Source of the DNA: Thauera propionica
Lineage (GTDB): Bacteria > Pseudomonadota > Gammaproteobacteria > Burkholderiales > Rhodocyclaceae
Direction of reading: 5' to 3'
DNA length: 64,000 nt
Assembly: GCF_002245655.1 (NCBI RefSeq)
Contig: NZ_NOIH01000008.1
Span: forward strand, 62,001 to 126,000
This document shows, piece after piece, positions 17,361 to 25,689 of this stretch (positions are counted from its first letter, which is position 1; every line of letters begins with the position of its first letter). The notes beneath the pieces are model-generated. The model did no database searches and was not told the origin of the DNA. It worked only from the letters and a program-made list of their open reading frames with translations. Made by a program: the position numbers and the translations under genes.

Positions 17361-17997
17361 GGACGTTCACCACCTGAGTCGGGGCATCTTCGCCCAATGC
17401 ACGGCGCAGCGTATGAAGAACGCTGCGCAGGTTGTCGCTGCTGTCCTGTTCGTGGCCCCACACGGCAATCTCCAGCTCGCGCCGGGAGAACACCCGGTTG
17501 GGCTGGGAGAGCAGTTCGCCGAGCAGCCTCAGGGCTTTGGGTGGCAGGCTGAGCTGGCGCCCCTGCAGCCGTGCCTCCTGCGTTGCGCTGTTGAGTTCCA
17601 GTTCGCCGTGGCGCAGCACGGGGTTCGCCTGCCGGGCCTCGCTGCGCCGTCCCAGTGCGAGCAGGCGGACTTCGAGTTCCTGTAGCGCAAAGGGCTTCAC
17701 GAGATAGTCGTCGCAGCCGGACTCGAAGCCGAGCAGCTTGTCCTCCAGCGTTTCACGCGCGGTCAGGATCAGGATGGGCATTGCGTTGCCCTCGGCCCGT
17801 AGCCGGCGTGCAAGTGCAAGCCCGTCGCCGTCGGGCAGGTTGCGATCGAGGACGGCCGCGTCGAAGCGGCTGCGGGTCAACAGCGTGCTCGCCGTGGCGA
17901 GACAGTCGGCGTAGTCGCACTGGTGGCCACGGGACTCGAGGTACTCGTAGATGTTCTCGGCGATCGTGCGATCGTCTTCGATGATCAGCAAATGCAT
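17329..17997 (-). CDS. OmpR/PhoB-family response regulator, PmrA/QseB-like
   Basis: A 222-residue response regulator: receiver domain with acidic pair EDD near residue 7, phospho-accepting Asp in VLDRNLPDGDG near residue 51 and Lys in LVKPFALQELE near residue 103, followed by a winged-helix DNA-binding domain (residues about 125-220) ending in VHGLGYKLVSR. Its kinase partner is encoded immediately downstream. The array continues to eptA and a PAP2 phosphatase, so these are its likely targets. The upstream alkaline-phosphatase-like gene ends 48 bases before its start on the same strand, so co-transcription is possible. Confidence 0.92.
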   Translation of the reverse strand: MHLLIIEDDRTIAENIYEYLESRGHQCDYADCLATASTLLTRSRFDAAVLDRNLPDGDGLALARRLRAEGNAMPILILTARETLEDKLLGFESGCDDYLVKPFALQELEVRLLALGRRSEARQANPVLRHGELELNSATQEARLQGRQLSLPPKALRLLGELLSQPNRVFSRRELEIAVWGHEQDSSDNLRSVLHTLRRALGEDAPTQVVNVHGLGYKLVSR

Positions 17998-18045
17998 GAA
18001 GGCAAGATACTCCAGGCCGTTGGCTTGTGGAATGTGGCGAAGGGC

Positions 18046-19647
18046 TCAGTCCTGGCCGAATGCATCGAGCAGTTGGAGCGTCAGTGTGCGCATCGGGCCG
18101 AGGGCGGGAGGCTCGGGTGCGAGCCCGGGGCGAAAACCGCGGTTCAGTAGATGCGCCAGTACCGCTTCATTGCGCGTGATCACGTGCATCGGCACGTCCC
18201 AGTCCGCACCGGGGCCGGTCACGGTGCCCATGGGCTGATGGTCGCCGACCACGATCACGACGGCGTCGGCTGGTGCGTGTGAGGAAAGCCAGCCCGCCAG
18301 CCAGTCGAACTGGTAGCGCATGGCCGCGAGGTAGGCGGGGACCGGGTCGTCCCATGACACCGCTGCCTCGCGTGCGGCGACCGCATCGGGGCTGTCGTAG
18401 GCATCGGTGCCGAGCACGGCGGACCAGTCCGCCACATAGGGCGCCAGCGGGCGGAAAGGCGCGTGCGTGCTGACCGTCGGAAAAACCACCAGGCGCGGAC
18501 GATGATCTTCGCCCCGCGCCGGGCCGAGTTCCTGCGCCTGCAGCTGCGCCATCGAAGCCTGGTCGGGGATGCGCCAGTAGCCGAAGGGCGGGCCGCGGTA
18601 GCCGATGCCTTCGGCGTCGGCGATGCGGTCGAAGCCGTAGAAGCGGCCCTCGGGCCAGGGGCGCTGGATGCCCGGCATCCAGCCGACGGTGCGATAGCCG
18701 TGCGCGGCGAAGTGGCTGACCAGCGTAGGGCGCTGCGTCGTCAGCAGCAGGCGGTAGTCGTTGGGGGCGCGCATGTCGAGGCCGGACAGCAGCTCCGCGT
18801 GCGCCAGCCACGAGCCGCCGCCGAAGGTCGGGGAGGTGAGGCGGGCGGAGACGACGCTGCGCCCGCCGGCGGCAATGGCGTCAGCAAGCCGCTGGCGCGA
18901 GGCCGCAAGGCTGGCGGCGAAGTCGGGCTTGTCGAGCGTGATCGCGCCGTAGGCTTCGGCGAACACGATGACCACGTCGGCGCCCTCGAGCGCGCCGAGC
19001 GTGCCGGCGAACGCGGGACTGGTGCCCAGCAGGCGCTCGTCCTCGTCCGCGAAGACTGCCCGGTGCAGCATGCGCGCCTGGTCGGCGACGAGGCTGCCGA
19101 CGGCAGGGGCGAAGGCGCGCTGCAGGGCGGGTGCGAGCTGCAGCGCCAGCACCCCGGCGCCCAGCACGGCAACGGCGCCTGCCAGCACGCCGGCCCGGAG
19201 CGCCCGGTGCTGCAGACTTTCGGCGAGCACGACGACGCAGCGCCGGATCAGGCGGTAGAGCGCGGCGATGGCCAGCGCGACGATCACCGCCACGCCGGCG
19301 AACTTCATCGCCGACGGGCTGGCAGCGCCCATCTTCAGCACTTCCCAGGCGTGCTGCCCGTCCCAGTAGAGGTCGAGCCGTCGCCCGAGCACGGCCGGCA
19401 CGGTGACATTGATGTAGTGCAGCAGGACACCGGCCGAGATCACGGCCGAGGCCACGACGACGGCTGTACGGCGCAAGGGGCCGCGCAGGCTCAGCAGCGC
19501 CAAGGCCAGCACGATTGCGGCCAGGTCGATCGACAAACGCGCTTCCGGGCGCGGCCAGAGCGTCGGCCAGGCGTTGCCGAAGCTGAGCAGCAGGTTCAGC
19601 AGCACGAGGGCGACGAGGGCCTGGAGTACGGCGCGAGGGCTGTTCAT
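18046..19647 (-). CDS. Membrane-anchored alkaline-phosphatase-superfamily protein (LtaS/sulfatase-like)
   Basis: A 533-residue protein with about five N-terminal transmembrane helices (residues 5-170) and a periplasmic sulfatase/LTA-synthase-type domain. Metal and catalytic candidates are Glu231 in FAEAYG, Thr274 in SPTFGGGSW, and VVGDHQPMG near the end. Related proteins transfer phosphoglycerol or phosphoethanolamine to envelope glycans or lipids. It reads toward the response regulator-kinase-eptA-PAP2 genes on the same strand, and divergently from the creatininase-family gene 98 bases away, so it could belong to either neighbouring module. Substrate is unknown. Confidence 0.8.
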   Translation of the reverse strand: MNSPRAVLQALVALVLLNLLLSFGNAWPTLWPRPEARLSIDLAAIVLALALLSLRGPLRRTAVVVASAVISAGVLLHYINVTVPAVLGRRLDLYWDGQHAWEVLKMGAASPSAMKFAGVAVIVALAIAALYRLIRRCVVVLAESLQHRALRAGVLAGAVAVLGAGVLALQLAPALQRAFAPAVGSLVADQARMLHRAVFADEDERLLGTSPAFAGTLGALEGADVVIVFAEAYGAITLDKPDFAASLAASRQRLADAIAAGGRSVVSARLTSPTFGGGSWLAHAELLSGLDMRAPNDYRLLLTTQRPTLVSHFAAHGYRTVGWMPGIQRPWPEGRFYGFDRIADAEGIGYRGPPFGYWRIPDQASMAQLQAQELGPARGEDHRPRLVVFPTVSTHAPFRPLAPYVADWSAVLGTDAYDSPDAVAAREAAVSWDDPVPAYLAAMRYQFDWLAGWLSSHAPADAVVIVVGDHQPMGTVTGPGADWDVPMHVITRNEAVLAHLLNRGFRPGLAPEPPALGPMRTLTLQLLDAFGQD

Positions 19648-19745
19648 GAGGGGGCGCCGCTGGTGTCTGCGGTCCGCGGGGCTGGTCCGTCCGCGGCGGG
19701 CCGGCTAGCATGCGCCTCATCCCCAGGCACGATGGAGTGCGCCTC

Positions 19746-20582
19746 ATGTCCGACCAAACCGAGCGAAGCACCGCAAGTCCGTGGTGGCAGGAGTGCACGC
19801 CGCAGGAGATCGCCGCACGCGCTGCGGCCGATGGCGTCGCGCTGCTGCCGCTGGCCGCGATCGAGCAGCATGGCGAGCACCTGCCGTTGTCCACCGATCT
19901 CGACATCGCGCTCGGTCTCATCGACGCCGCCTTGCCGCGCGTGCGCGAGGGGCTGCCGGTGTGCGTGCTGCCGCCGCTGGCGGTAGGCCTGAGCCTCGAG
20001 CACTGCGGGTTTGCCGGCACGCTGAGCCTGAGCCCGGAGACGGCGCTGGCGGTCATCGTGGAGCTGGGCGAGCGCGTGGCCGCCGCGGGTTTCCGTCGCC
20101 TGGTGCTGTTCAACAGCCACGGCGGCAACAAGGCGCTGGTCGATCTGGCTGCGCTCAAGCTGCGCGCCACACGGCGGATGCTGGTCGTGCGCGCCAACTA
20201 TTTCCGCTTCGCGCCGCCGCCGGACGCGCTGCCCGCCGACGAACTGCGGCATGGCCTGCATGGCGGCGCGCTGGAGACGGCGATGATGCTGCACCTGGCG
20301 CCGGCCAAGGTGCGCATGGACCGCATCGCGCACTTCGACTCGCTCGGGCGGGAGATGGCGCGTGAGGGGTGGCTGTTGGGCCCGGAAGGCGAGGCCGGCT
20401 TCGCCTGGATGGCGCAGGACCTGAATGCGGGGGGCGTGACGGGCGATGCGCGCCTGGCCACGCCGGCCTTGGGTGCGCGCTTGGTCGAGCACTATTCCAG
20501 GCAGCTCGCGCGACTGATCGAGGACGCGCATGCGTTCGATCTCGCGCGCCTTGCCGACGGGCCGCTCGACGGCGCGGGCTGA
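19746..20582 (+). CDS. Creatininase-family amidohydrolase
   Basis: A 278-residue metal-dependent hydrolase of the creatininase/MftE/ArfB family. Metal and substrate residues are visible in EQHGEHLPLSTD near residue 40, FNSHGGN near 120 and LHGGALETAM near 170. Known members hydrolyse creatinine, trim the mycofactocin peptide, or remove formyl from a pyrimidine intermediate in archaeal flavin/F420 synthesis. Sitting beside GTP cyclohydrolase II and RibD-type reductase genes makes action on a pyrimidine or pterin amide plausible, but this is inference. The start MSDQTERS gives family length; a longer frame begins 36 bases upstream. Convergent with the cyclohydrolase gene, 32 bases apart. Confidence 0.85.
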   Translation: MSDQTERSTASPWWQECTPQEIAARAAADGVALLPLAAIEQHGEHLPLSTDLDIALGLIDAALPRVREGLPVCVLPPLAVGLSLEHCGFAGTLSLSPETALAVIVELGERVAAAGFRRLVLFNSHGGNKALVDLAALKLRATRRMLVVRANYFRFAPPPDALPADELRHGLHGGALETAMMLHLAPAKVRMDRIAHFDSLGREMAREGWLLGPEGEAGFAWMAQDLNAGGVTGDARLATPALGARLVEHYSRQLARLIEDAHAFDLARLADGPLDGAG

Positions 20583-20614
20583 GCTGCGGCCGCGCGCCAT
20601 CGTCGCTGTGCAGC

Positions 20615-21772
20615 TCAGCCGCGTGTGGCGGCCTCGGGGGCCGGCAGGCTTTCGGGTGTGGGCGAGGCAGGCTCGCCCTGTTCGTTGAGCAGCTCGTGCA
20701 GCCAGTGACCGTGACGGCTGGCCTTGGTCTTGAGGTAGCGCTGGTTCTGCTGCGTGACTTCGCCGTAGATGGCCTGGCGTGCGGTGACGTTGATGCCCGC
20801 GCGCTGTAGCGCCTCGACCTTGCTCGGGTTGTTGGTGAGCAGCAGGATGCGCGACACGCCCAGTTGCTCGAGCATCTCGTGGGCGACGCGGAAGTCGCGT
20901 TCGTCCTTCGAGAAACCGATCGTCTGGTCGGCGTCGATGGTGTCCAGGCCTTCGTCCTGCAGGCCGTAGGCACGCAGCTTGTTTGCCAGGCCGATGCCAC
21001 GTCCTTCCTGCGACAGGTAGAGCAGGATGCCGCCGCCTTGGGCGTTGATCGCCGCGACGCCGCGGCGCAACTGCTCGCCACAGTCGCAGCGCAGGCTGCC
21101 GAAGAGGTCGCCGGTGAGGCAGGACGAATGCAGGCGCACCGGCACGTCCTGCGGCCACTCGGCCGGGTTGCCGATGACGATGGCGACGTGTTCGTGGATG
21201 CCGTCGGCCTCGCGGAACAGTACGAAGCGGCTGTTCTCGGCCTCGGCCAGCGGCACGCGTGCCTCGCTGATGCGGGTCAGCGCGCCCGGGCCGCTGGCGC
21301 ACAGTTCGAGCGCGGTGTCGGCGTCGACCGACAGCAGGTTGCCGCGCGCCACTTCCGCCGCGATGTGCTCGGCTTGCGTCGGCGCCACCGGGCAGGCGAT
21401 GGCGGCGGGAACGAGCTGGGCGCGCGCCAGCAAGCGGATCGCCGCCTGGCTTGCCTTGTCGGCAACGGACTGGCGGGCGTTCGCCGGCAAGTGTGCGCCG
21501 CGCATGCAGGCGAACTCCCGCAGCTGCAGGCTGTCTGGGAGGGGCGACAGTGTGATCGCGACGGGCGCGGAGGCATCGGCGAAGCCCAGCGCGGCCATGC
21601 GGTGACTGGAGAGCACCAGGCGGGGCGCGGAGCCGCTAAGCGTCCGGAGTTCGGCCAGCGCCTTGTCGTCGAGGCCCTCGACGGCCTGGACGAGGGTGGT
21701 GCTGCCGTTGTCGCGCACGAGGATGGGAAGGCCGCGTCGCAGGTCGAAAATGGCACGTTCGGCTTGGCGCAT
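20615..21772 (-). CDS. GTP cyclohydrolase II, RibBA-like with a degenerate N-terminal domain
   Basis: A 385-residue protein. Residues from about 195 form a complete GTP cyclohydrolase II: zinc cysteines in HSSCLTGD and RCDCGEQL, SQEGRGIGL, and LRAYGLQD with the Tyr that in E. coli RibA is needed for the normal diaminopyrimidine product. The first 190 residues start like the DHBP synthase half of RibBA (FDLRRGLPILV) but the acidic DDEDRENEGD-type metal motif is absent, so that half is probably inactive. The likely product from GTP is the 2,5-diaminopyrimidine nucleotide plus formate. It is divergent from a RibD-type reductase and may serve a specialised pathway rather than riboflavin; housekeeping RibA cannot be excluded. 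Confidence 0.85.
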   Translation of the reverse strand: MRQAERAIFDLRRGLPILVRDNGSTTLVQAVEGLDDKALAELRTLSGSAPRLVLSSHRMAALGFADASAPVAITLSPLPDSLQLREFACMRGAHLPANARQSVADKASQAAIRLLARAQLVPAAIACPVAPTQAEHIAAEVARGNLLSVDADTALELCASGPGALTRISEARVPLAEAENSRFVLFREADGIHEHVAIVIGNPAEWPQDVPVRLHSSCLTGDLFGSLRCDCGEQLRRGVAAINAQGGGILLYLSQEGRGIGLANKLRAYGLQDEGLDTIDADQTIGFSKDERDFRVAHEMLEQLGVSRILLLTNNPSKVEALQRAGINVTARQAIYGEVTQQNQRYLKTKASRHGHWLHELLNEQGEPASPTPESLPAPEAATRG

Positions 21773-21870
21773 CGGGTGTTCTCCGTGGGAGTGTTCGGGT
21801 TTGTTTTTGGCGCGTGGGTTCCGCCGGGGCGGTGTGGGCAGGCGCAAACCGAATCAGTCGAGGTTGTCGG

Positions 21871-22719
21871 ATGTCAGGTACAAAACTAGGTCTAGATTGG
21901 GGCTGGCGCTGTATTTTGCAAGCCCGCGAGCACGATTGGTCCTTACATCCCGTCACAAGGTTCCGTGAGGGCGATCACTCGCTCGAGGTCCGTGTCGGCG
22001 GGGACTGGCGCTGCGAACATGCCTTGGCGGCCGAAGCCGTTGATCTGCTGTCGCTTTTTCTTCCGCTCGTGGCGCGCACCGGACCGCTTGCCATCGCCCA
22101 GCTTGGGCAAAGCCTGGACGGGCGCATCGCAACCGAAAGCGGGGCTTCGCACTATATCAACGGGTTGGAGGCACGCACACACCTGCACCGGCTGCGCGCG
22201 GTGGTGGATGCGGTGCTGGTGGGTGTGGACACGGTCAATGACGACGATCCGCAACTGACGGTGCGCCATGTGGCGGGGCGTAACCCGGTGCGCGTGGTGC
22301 TGGACCCGCGCGGGCGGGTGCGCCGGGGCAGCCAGCTTCTGCACGACGGGGCTGCGCTCACCGTGCATGTCGTTTCCGGCGCCGCGGGGGGCGATGACCT
22401 TGCCCCCGGGGTGGAGCGGGTCGTCTTGCCGGTGTCGGCGGAGGGCCGGTTTGACCCGGGCGCAGTGCTGGGTTGGCTGCAGACGCAGGGCTTGCGCAGC
22501 GTGCTGGTCGAGGGCGGAGGCCGCACGGTGTCGGCCTTCATGCACGCCCGTGGGCTCGACCGTCTGCACTTGCTGGTGGCGCCGTTGCTGATCGGCTCCG
22601 GCCGGCCGGGCCTGCAACTGCCGCCGGTCTTGACGCTCGACGAGGCCTTGCGTCCGCGCTGCCACAGCTACCGCTGCGGCGAGGACACCATCTTCGACCT
22701 GGAACTGCGCCGCAGCTAG
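21871..22719 (+). CDS. Stand-alone RibD C-terminal-type pyrimidine reductase
   Basis: A 282-residue protein whose residues from about 65 match the RibD reductase domain (DHFR-like fold) that reduces a ribosylaminopyrimidine using NADPH: AQLGQSLDGRIAT, LRAVVDAVLVGVDTVNDDDPQLTVR and VLVEGGGRTVSAF. The RibD deaminase domain with its HAE and PCxxC zinc motif is absent; instead there is a Trp-rich N-terminal stretch of about 65 residues without a recognised fold. The chosen ATG has GAGG seven bases upstream. It is divergent from the GTP cyclohydrolase II gene, and its stop codon overlaps, tail to tail, the stop of the membrane protein downstream. Confidence 0.83.
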   Translation: MSGTKLGLDWGWRCILQAREHDWSLHPVTRFREGDHSLEVRVGGDWRCEHALAAEAVDLLSLFLPLVARTGPLAIAQLGQSLDGRIATESGASHYINGLEARTHLHRLRAVVDAVLVGVDTVNDDDPQLTVRHVAGRNPVRVVLDPRGRVRRGSQLLHDGAALTVHVVSGAAGGDDLAPGVERVVLPVSAEGRFDPGAVLGWLQTQGLRSVLVEGGGRTVSAFMHARGLDRLHLLVAPLLIGSGRPGLQLPPVLTLDEALRPRCHSYRCGEDTIFDLELRRS

Positions 22720-23657
22720 GGCGTGCGCCGCGCCAGCACCCAGGCGCCGGGCAGGGTAGACAGCAGCACGACGAGGCCGTAGCTGATCGAGATCGCCACG
22801 CCCTGCGCCACGTCCAGTCCGGCGGCGGCCCACAGCAGCGCGGCGGCGCCTTCGCGCAGGCCCCAGCCGGCCATCGACAGCGGCAGCGCCATCGCCAGCA
22901 GCACCCAGGGAATCAGTGCCAGCAGGGTCGTGGCCGGCGTGTTGATGCCCAGCATGCGGGCACAACAGAAGTAGACGGCGATGTAGCTCGCGGTAATCGC
23001 CAGCGAGGCGAGCAGTTGCCGCCACAGCGCGTCGTGGGCGAGCAGCGCACGCTGGCCGGCATTCGCGAGGTGGCGCAGGAGTCCGCTTCGGCGCAGCACG
23101 AACAGCAGCAGCACGAGCGCCGCGCCGATCAGTGCGAGCCGTACCGGGAGCGAGGCCGCGCTGCTGTCCTGGTCGATGCCGGCGAATGCCCGGCCGAGGA
23201 TCTGCCCGATCACGGGCGAGAACAACAGGGTCGTGAGCGCGATCAGCAGCAGGGCGAACTGGCCGGAAGCGCGCTCCAGCACCACAGCCAGCCAGGCCGC
23301 GCGCGGACCGGGCGAGTCGGTGGCCTGCGTACGCGCGTGGCGCCAGGCGCGGCTGGCGTCGCCGAGCACGCCGCCCGGCAGCACCTGGTTGAGGAAACTG
23401 CCAAGGTAGTACTCGGCCAGGGCGCGGCCGAAAGGCAGGGGCGCATCGAGCCGGTGCGCGGTGAGCTGCCAGCGCCAGGCTGACAGGGCCATCTGCGGCA
23501 CGCCCAGCAGCAGCGCCGCCGCGAGCCAGCCGGGGGACGGCGCGACGAGGGCGGCGCGCAGGGCGTCGCGATCCAGCCAGGCGAACACGGCGGCCAGCAG
23601 GATGAGGCTGCCCAGGGCAGGCAGCAGGCGGGCGGCGAGGCGTCGGCTAGTGGCCAT
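22716..23657 (-). CDS. LPG-synthase-type membrane protein (UPF0104 family)
   Basis: A 313-residue polytopic protein with about seven or eight hydrophobic helices and the family hallmark segment FLNQVLPGGVLGDASRAWR near residues 90-110. It is the membrane part of lysylphosphatidylglycerol synthase without the aminoacyl-transfer domain. Relatives often accompany glycosyltransferases and are thought to flip or position lipid-linked substrates. Here it is the last gene of a minus-strand operon with a glycosyltransferase-methyltransferase, a PTPS-like protein and a dehydrogenase, 42 bases after the former. Role in exporting or holding a lipid-linked intermediate is inferred. Confidence 0.82.
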   Translation of the reverse strand: MATSRRLAARLLPALGSLILLAAVFAWLDRDALRAALVAPSPGWLAAALLLGVPQMALSAWRWQLTAHRLDAPLPFGRALAEYYLGSFLNQVLPGGVLGDASRAWRHARTQATDSPGPRAAWLAVVLERASGQFALLLIALTTLLFSPVIGQILGRAFAGIDQDSSAASLPVRLALIGAALVLLLFVLRRSGLLRHLANAGQRALLAHDALWRQLLASLAITASYIAVYFCCARMLGINTPATTLLALIPWVLLAMALPLSMAGWGLREGAAALLWAAAGLDVAQGVAISISYGLVVLLSTLPGAWVLARRTP

Positions 23658-23699
23658 TGCTATCCGGGCCAGCGGGCTGTGGCAAGGCGATCATCGGGC

Positions 23700-25658
23700 T
23701 CAGCGGCCTGGTGGCAGCGCCAGCAGGTCGAGGTGGCCGACCTCGATCCGCAATGCACCGCGCGCCAGTTCAGACAGGCGCCGACGGTGCCACGCGGCGA
23801 TGCGCTGGTGGGCCTCGGGGCACTGCTCGGCGGCAGCCTCTCGCCAGCCGTCCATCAGCGCACGGGCAAGGGCGGCTTGTGCAGGGGCGGTTGAGGACAG
23901 CCGCCACGGGCTGGGCGCCAGCGCCACCGCGAATCCCCGTGCCTGCAGCAGCGCGGCGAGGCGGGGGGCGGCGTCGGGGCCCAGCGCCCGGCCCGCGCCC
24001 TTGTCGCGACGCTGGTGGGCATTGAAGGCGGCGCGCACGAAGGCGTCCTCGGTCGCGTCGGCCTGACGAGCGCTGTCGGTGTTGTCGAGCGCCTCGATCC
24101 GCCAGTTCCCATCCACGCTCAGCGCGATCAGCAATGCGCAGCCGGCTTCGCGGCAGGCTTCGGCCAGACGCTGCAGCCAGCGCTCGTCGACCAGGTCGAG
24201 CAGGGCCGAGGCGGTGACGAGGTCGAAGCCGGCCAACAGGGACGGATCGAGTGTCTGGAGGTCGGCCACGCGCGCTTCGACCGCCAGTGCGTGGCCGTCG
24301 CGGTCGTTGAGGTGGTGGCAGCTCTCGACTGCACGCGCCAGCAGCGCGGGGTCGTGGTCGAGCAAGGTCCAGCGCTGCGGGCCGGGCAGGCGTGGGGCAA
24401 GGTAGTGCGGATTCGAGCCGCTGCCGGTGCCGAGATCGAGGATGCGCAGCGGACGCTGGCCGAGCGGCGCGAGCCAGTCGGCAGCGAGCGCATTCAGCCG
24501 CGGGTCGCGTGCCGCATGGTCGGCCGCGCGGCGCAGCGCGAGCCAGTCGGCATCGAACACGGTGTCGGGGTGGAGGCTTGAGGAGCAAGCGGGCGGAAGA
24601 CCGGACAGGCGCTCGAGCGCGGTCGCGAACGTGGCGCCGGCCTGCGTCCAGTCCGCCAGCCGCACGCGCGCCACGCGGGCGCCGTCGCGCAGCACGAGGC
24701 GTTCGACCGGGTTCGCCAGCAGCCGGCGCAGGGCCTGCGCCAGCGCGTCGATGTCGCCCGGCGGCACGGCGAGGCCGGTGCCGGGCGGCAGGGTGTCGGC
24801 GAGCGCGCCGCCCGTCGTGGTCAGCACCGGCAGGCCGGCGGCCAGCGCCTCGCTGATGACCATGCCATAGCCCTCGTAGTGCGAGGGCAGCACGAACAGG
24901 TCCGCGGCCGCATAGGCGGCGTGCAGCTCGGCTTCGGCGCATTCGCCGCGCAGGCGGATGCGATCCTCGAGGCCGTGGCCGAGGATGAGCGCGGCGACGC
25001 GGTCGGCGTGGCGAGGGTCGCGGGTCGCGCTGCCGACGAAATCGCCCTGCCAGTGGAGATCCGCGACGCGGGCCAGAGCCTCGACCAGTACGTCATGCCC
25101 CTTGCGCGGGGTCAGCGTGGCGACGCACAGCAGGCGCGGCGGGGTGCGATCGGCTGCGGCGAGCGGCTGCGGGGCGACGCCCGGTTCGACGACCGTAATA
25201 CGGGCCGCGGCGACGCCCATGCCAGTGACCCGTCTCGCGGTGAAGCGGCTGGTGGTGATCACGCCGCGCATGGATTGCAGGGCCGCGGTTTCCTGGCGTT
25301 CGAAGCGGCGGGCCTGGTCCGCGTCCAGCCCGCGCTCGTCCGCCAGCGGGTGGTGCACCAGGGCGATCAGTCGCAGCCGCTGCGCGTGGGGCGCGACGGT
25401 CTCGGGCAGGCCGCCAAGCGCGAGTCCGTCGATCACGACGAGGCTGTCGTCCGGCAGCGAGGACAGCGCGGCGCGCAGGGCGTCGCGTGCGACCTCGTCC
25501 GCATCGGGGAAACGTCCGGCAAGCCCGATCACCTCGACCTGCCAGCCGCCGTGCCGCAGCTGCGCGACGATGTGCGCGTCGTACAGATAGCCGCCGGTGC
25601 GCTGCGCGGGATCGCCGGCGACGATGAAGGTGAGCCGCTGCATGCGCTCTGCGCTCAT
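23700..25658 (-). CDS. Fusion of GT4 glycosyltransferase and SAM-dependent methyltransferase
   Basis: A two-domain protein of about 652 residues. The first 350 residues are a GT-B glycosyltransferase of family 4 type: N-terminal GGYLYD region, CVATLTPRKGHDVLVEA, and HYEGYGMVISEALAAG with the two Glu of the E-x7-E nucleotide-sugar motif. From about residue 370 a class I methyltransferase follows, with the SAM loop ILDLGTGSGSN and an acidic second motif LLDHDPALL. Acceptor, sugar and methyl target are unknown. ATG codons at 25679 and 25643 are alternative starts. It follows the PTPS-like gene closely, so glycosylation and methylation of that pathway's product is inferred. Confidence 0.85.
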   Translation of the reverse strand: MSAERMQRLTFIVAGDPAQRTGGYLYDAHIVAQLRHGGWQVEVIGLAGRFPDADEVARDALRAALSSLPDDSLVVIDGLALGGLPETVAPHAQRLRLIALVHHPLADERGLDADQARRFERQETAALQSMRGVITTSRFTARRVTGMGVAAARITVVEPGVAPQPLAAADRTPPRLLCVATLTPRKGHDVLVEALARVADLHWQGDFVGSATRDPRHADRVAALILGHGLEDRIRLRGECAEAELHAAYAAADLFVLPSHYEGYGMVISEALAAGLPVLTTTGGALADTLPPGTGLAVPPGDIDALAQALRRLLANPVERLVLRDGARVARVRLADWTQAGATFATALERLSGLPPACSSSLHPDTVFDADWLALRRAADHAARDPRLNALAADWLAPLGQRPLRILDLGTGSGSNPHYLAPRLPGPQRWTLLDHDPALLARAVESCHHLNDRDGHALAVEARVADLQTLDPSLLAGFDLVTASALLDLVDERWLQRLAEACREAGCALLIALSVDGNWRIEALDNTDSARQADATEDAFVRAAFNAHQRRDKGAGRALGPDAAPRLAALLQARGFAVALAPSPWRLSSTAPAQAALARALMDGWREAAAEQCPEAHQRIAAWHRRRLSELARGALRIEVGHLDLLALPPGR

Positions 25659-25689
25659 CGACCGTCCCGATGCCGGCATTCGCGCAGCC

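Noticed and set aside
20615-21772. Idea that the cyclohydrolase is the FAPy-forming GTP cyclohydrolase II variant feeding a creatininase-type deformylase
   Set aside because: The Tyr in LRAYGLQD that gives the ordinary product is present, so the special FAPy variant is not supported, although the creatininase role stays open.
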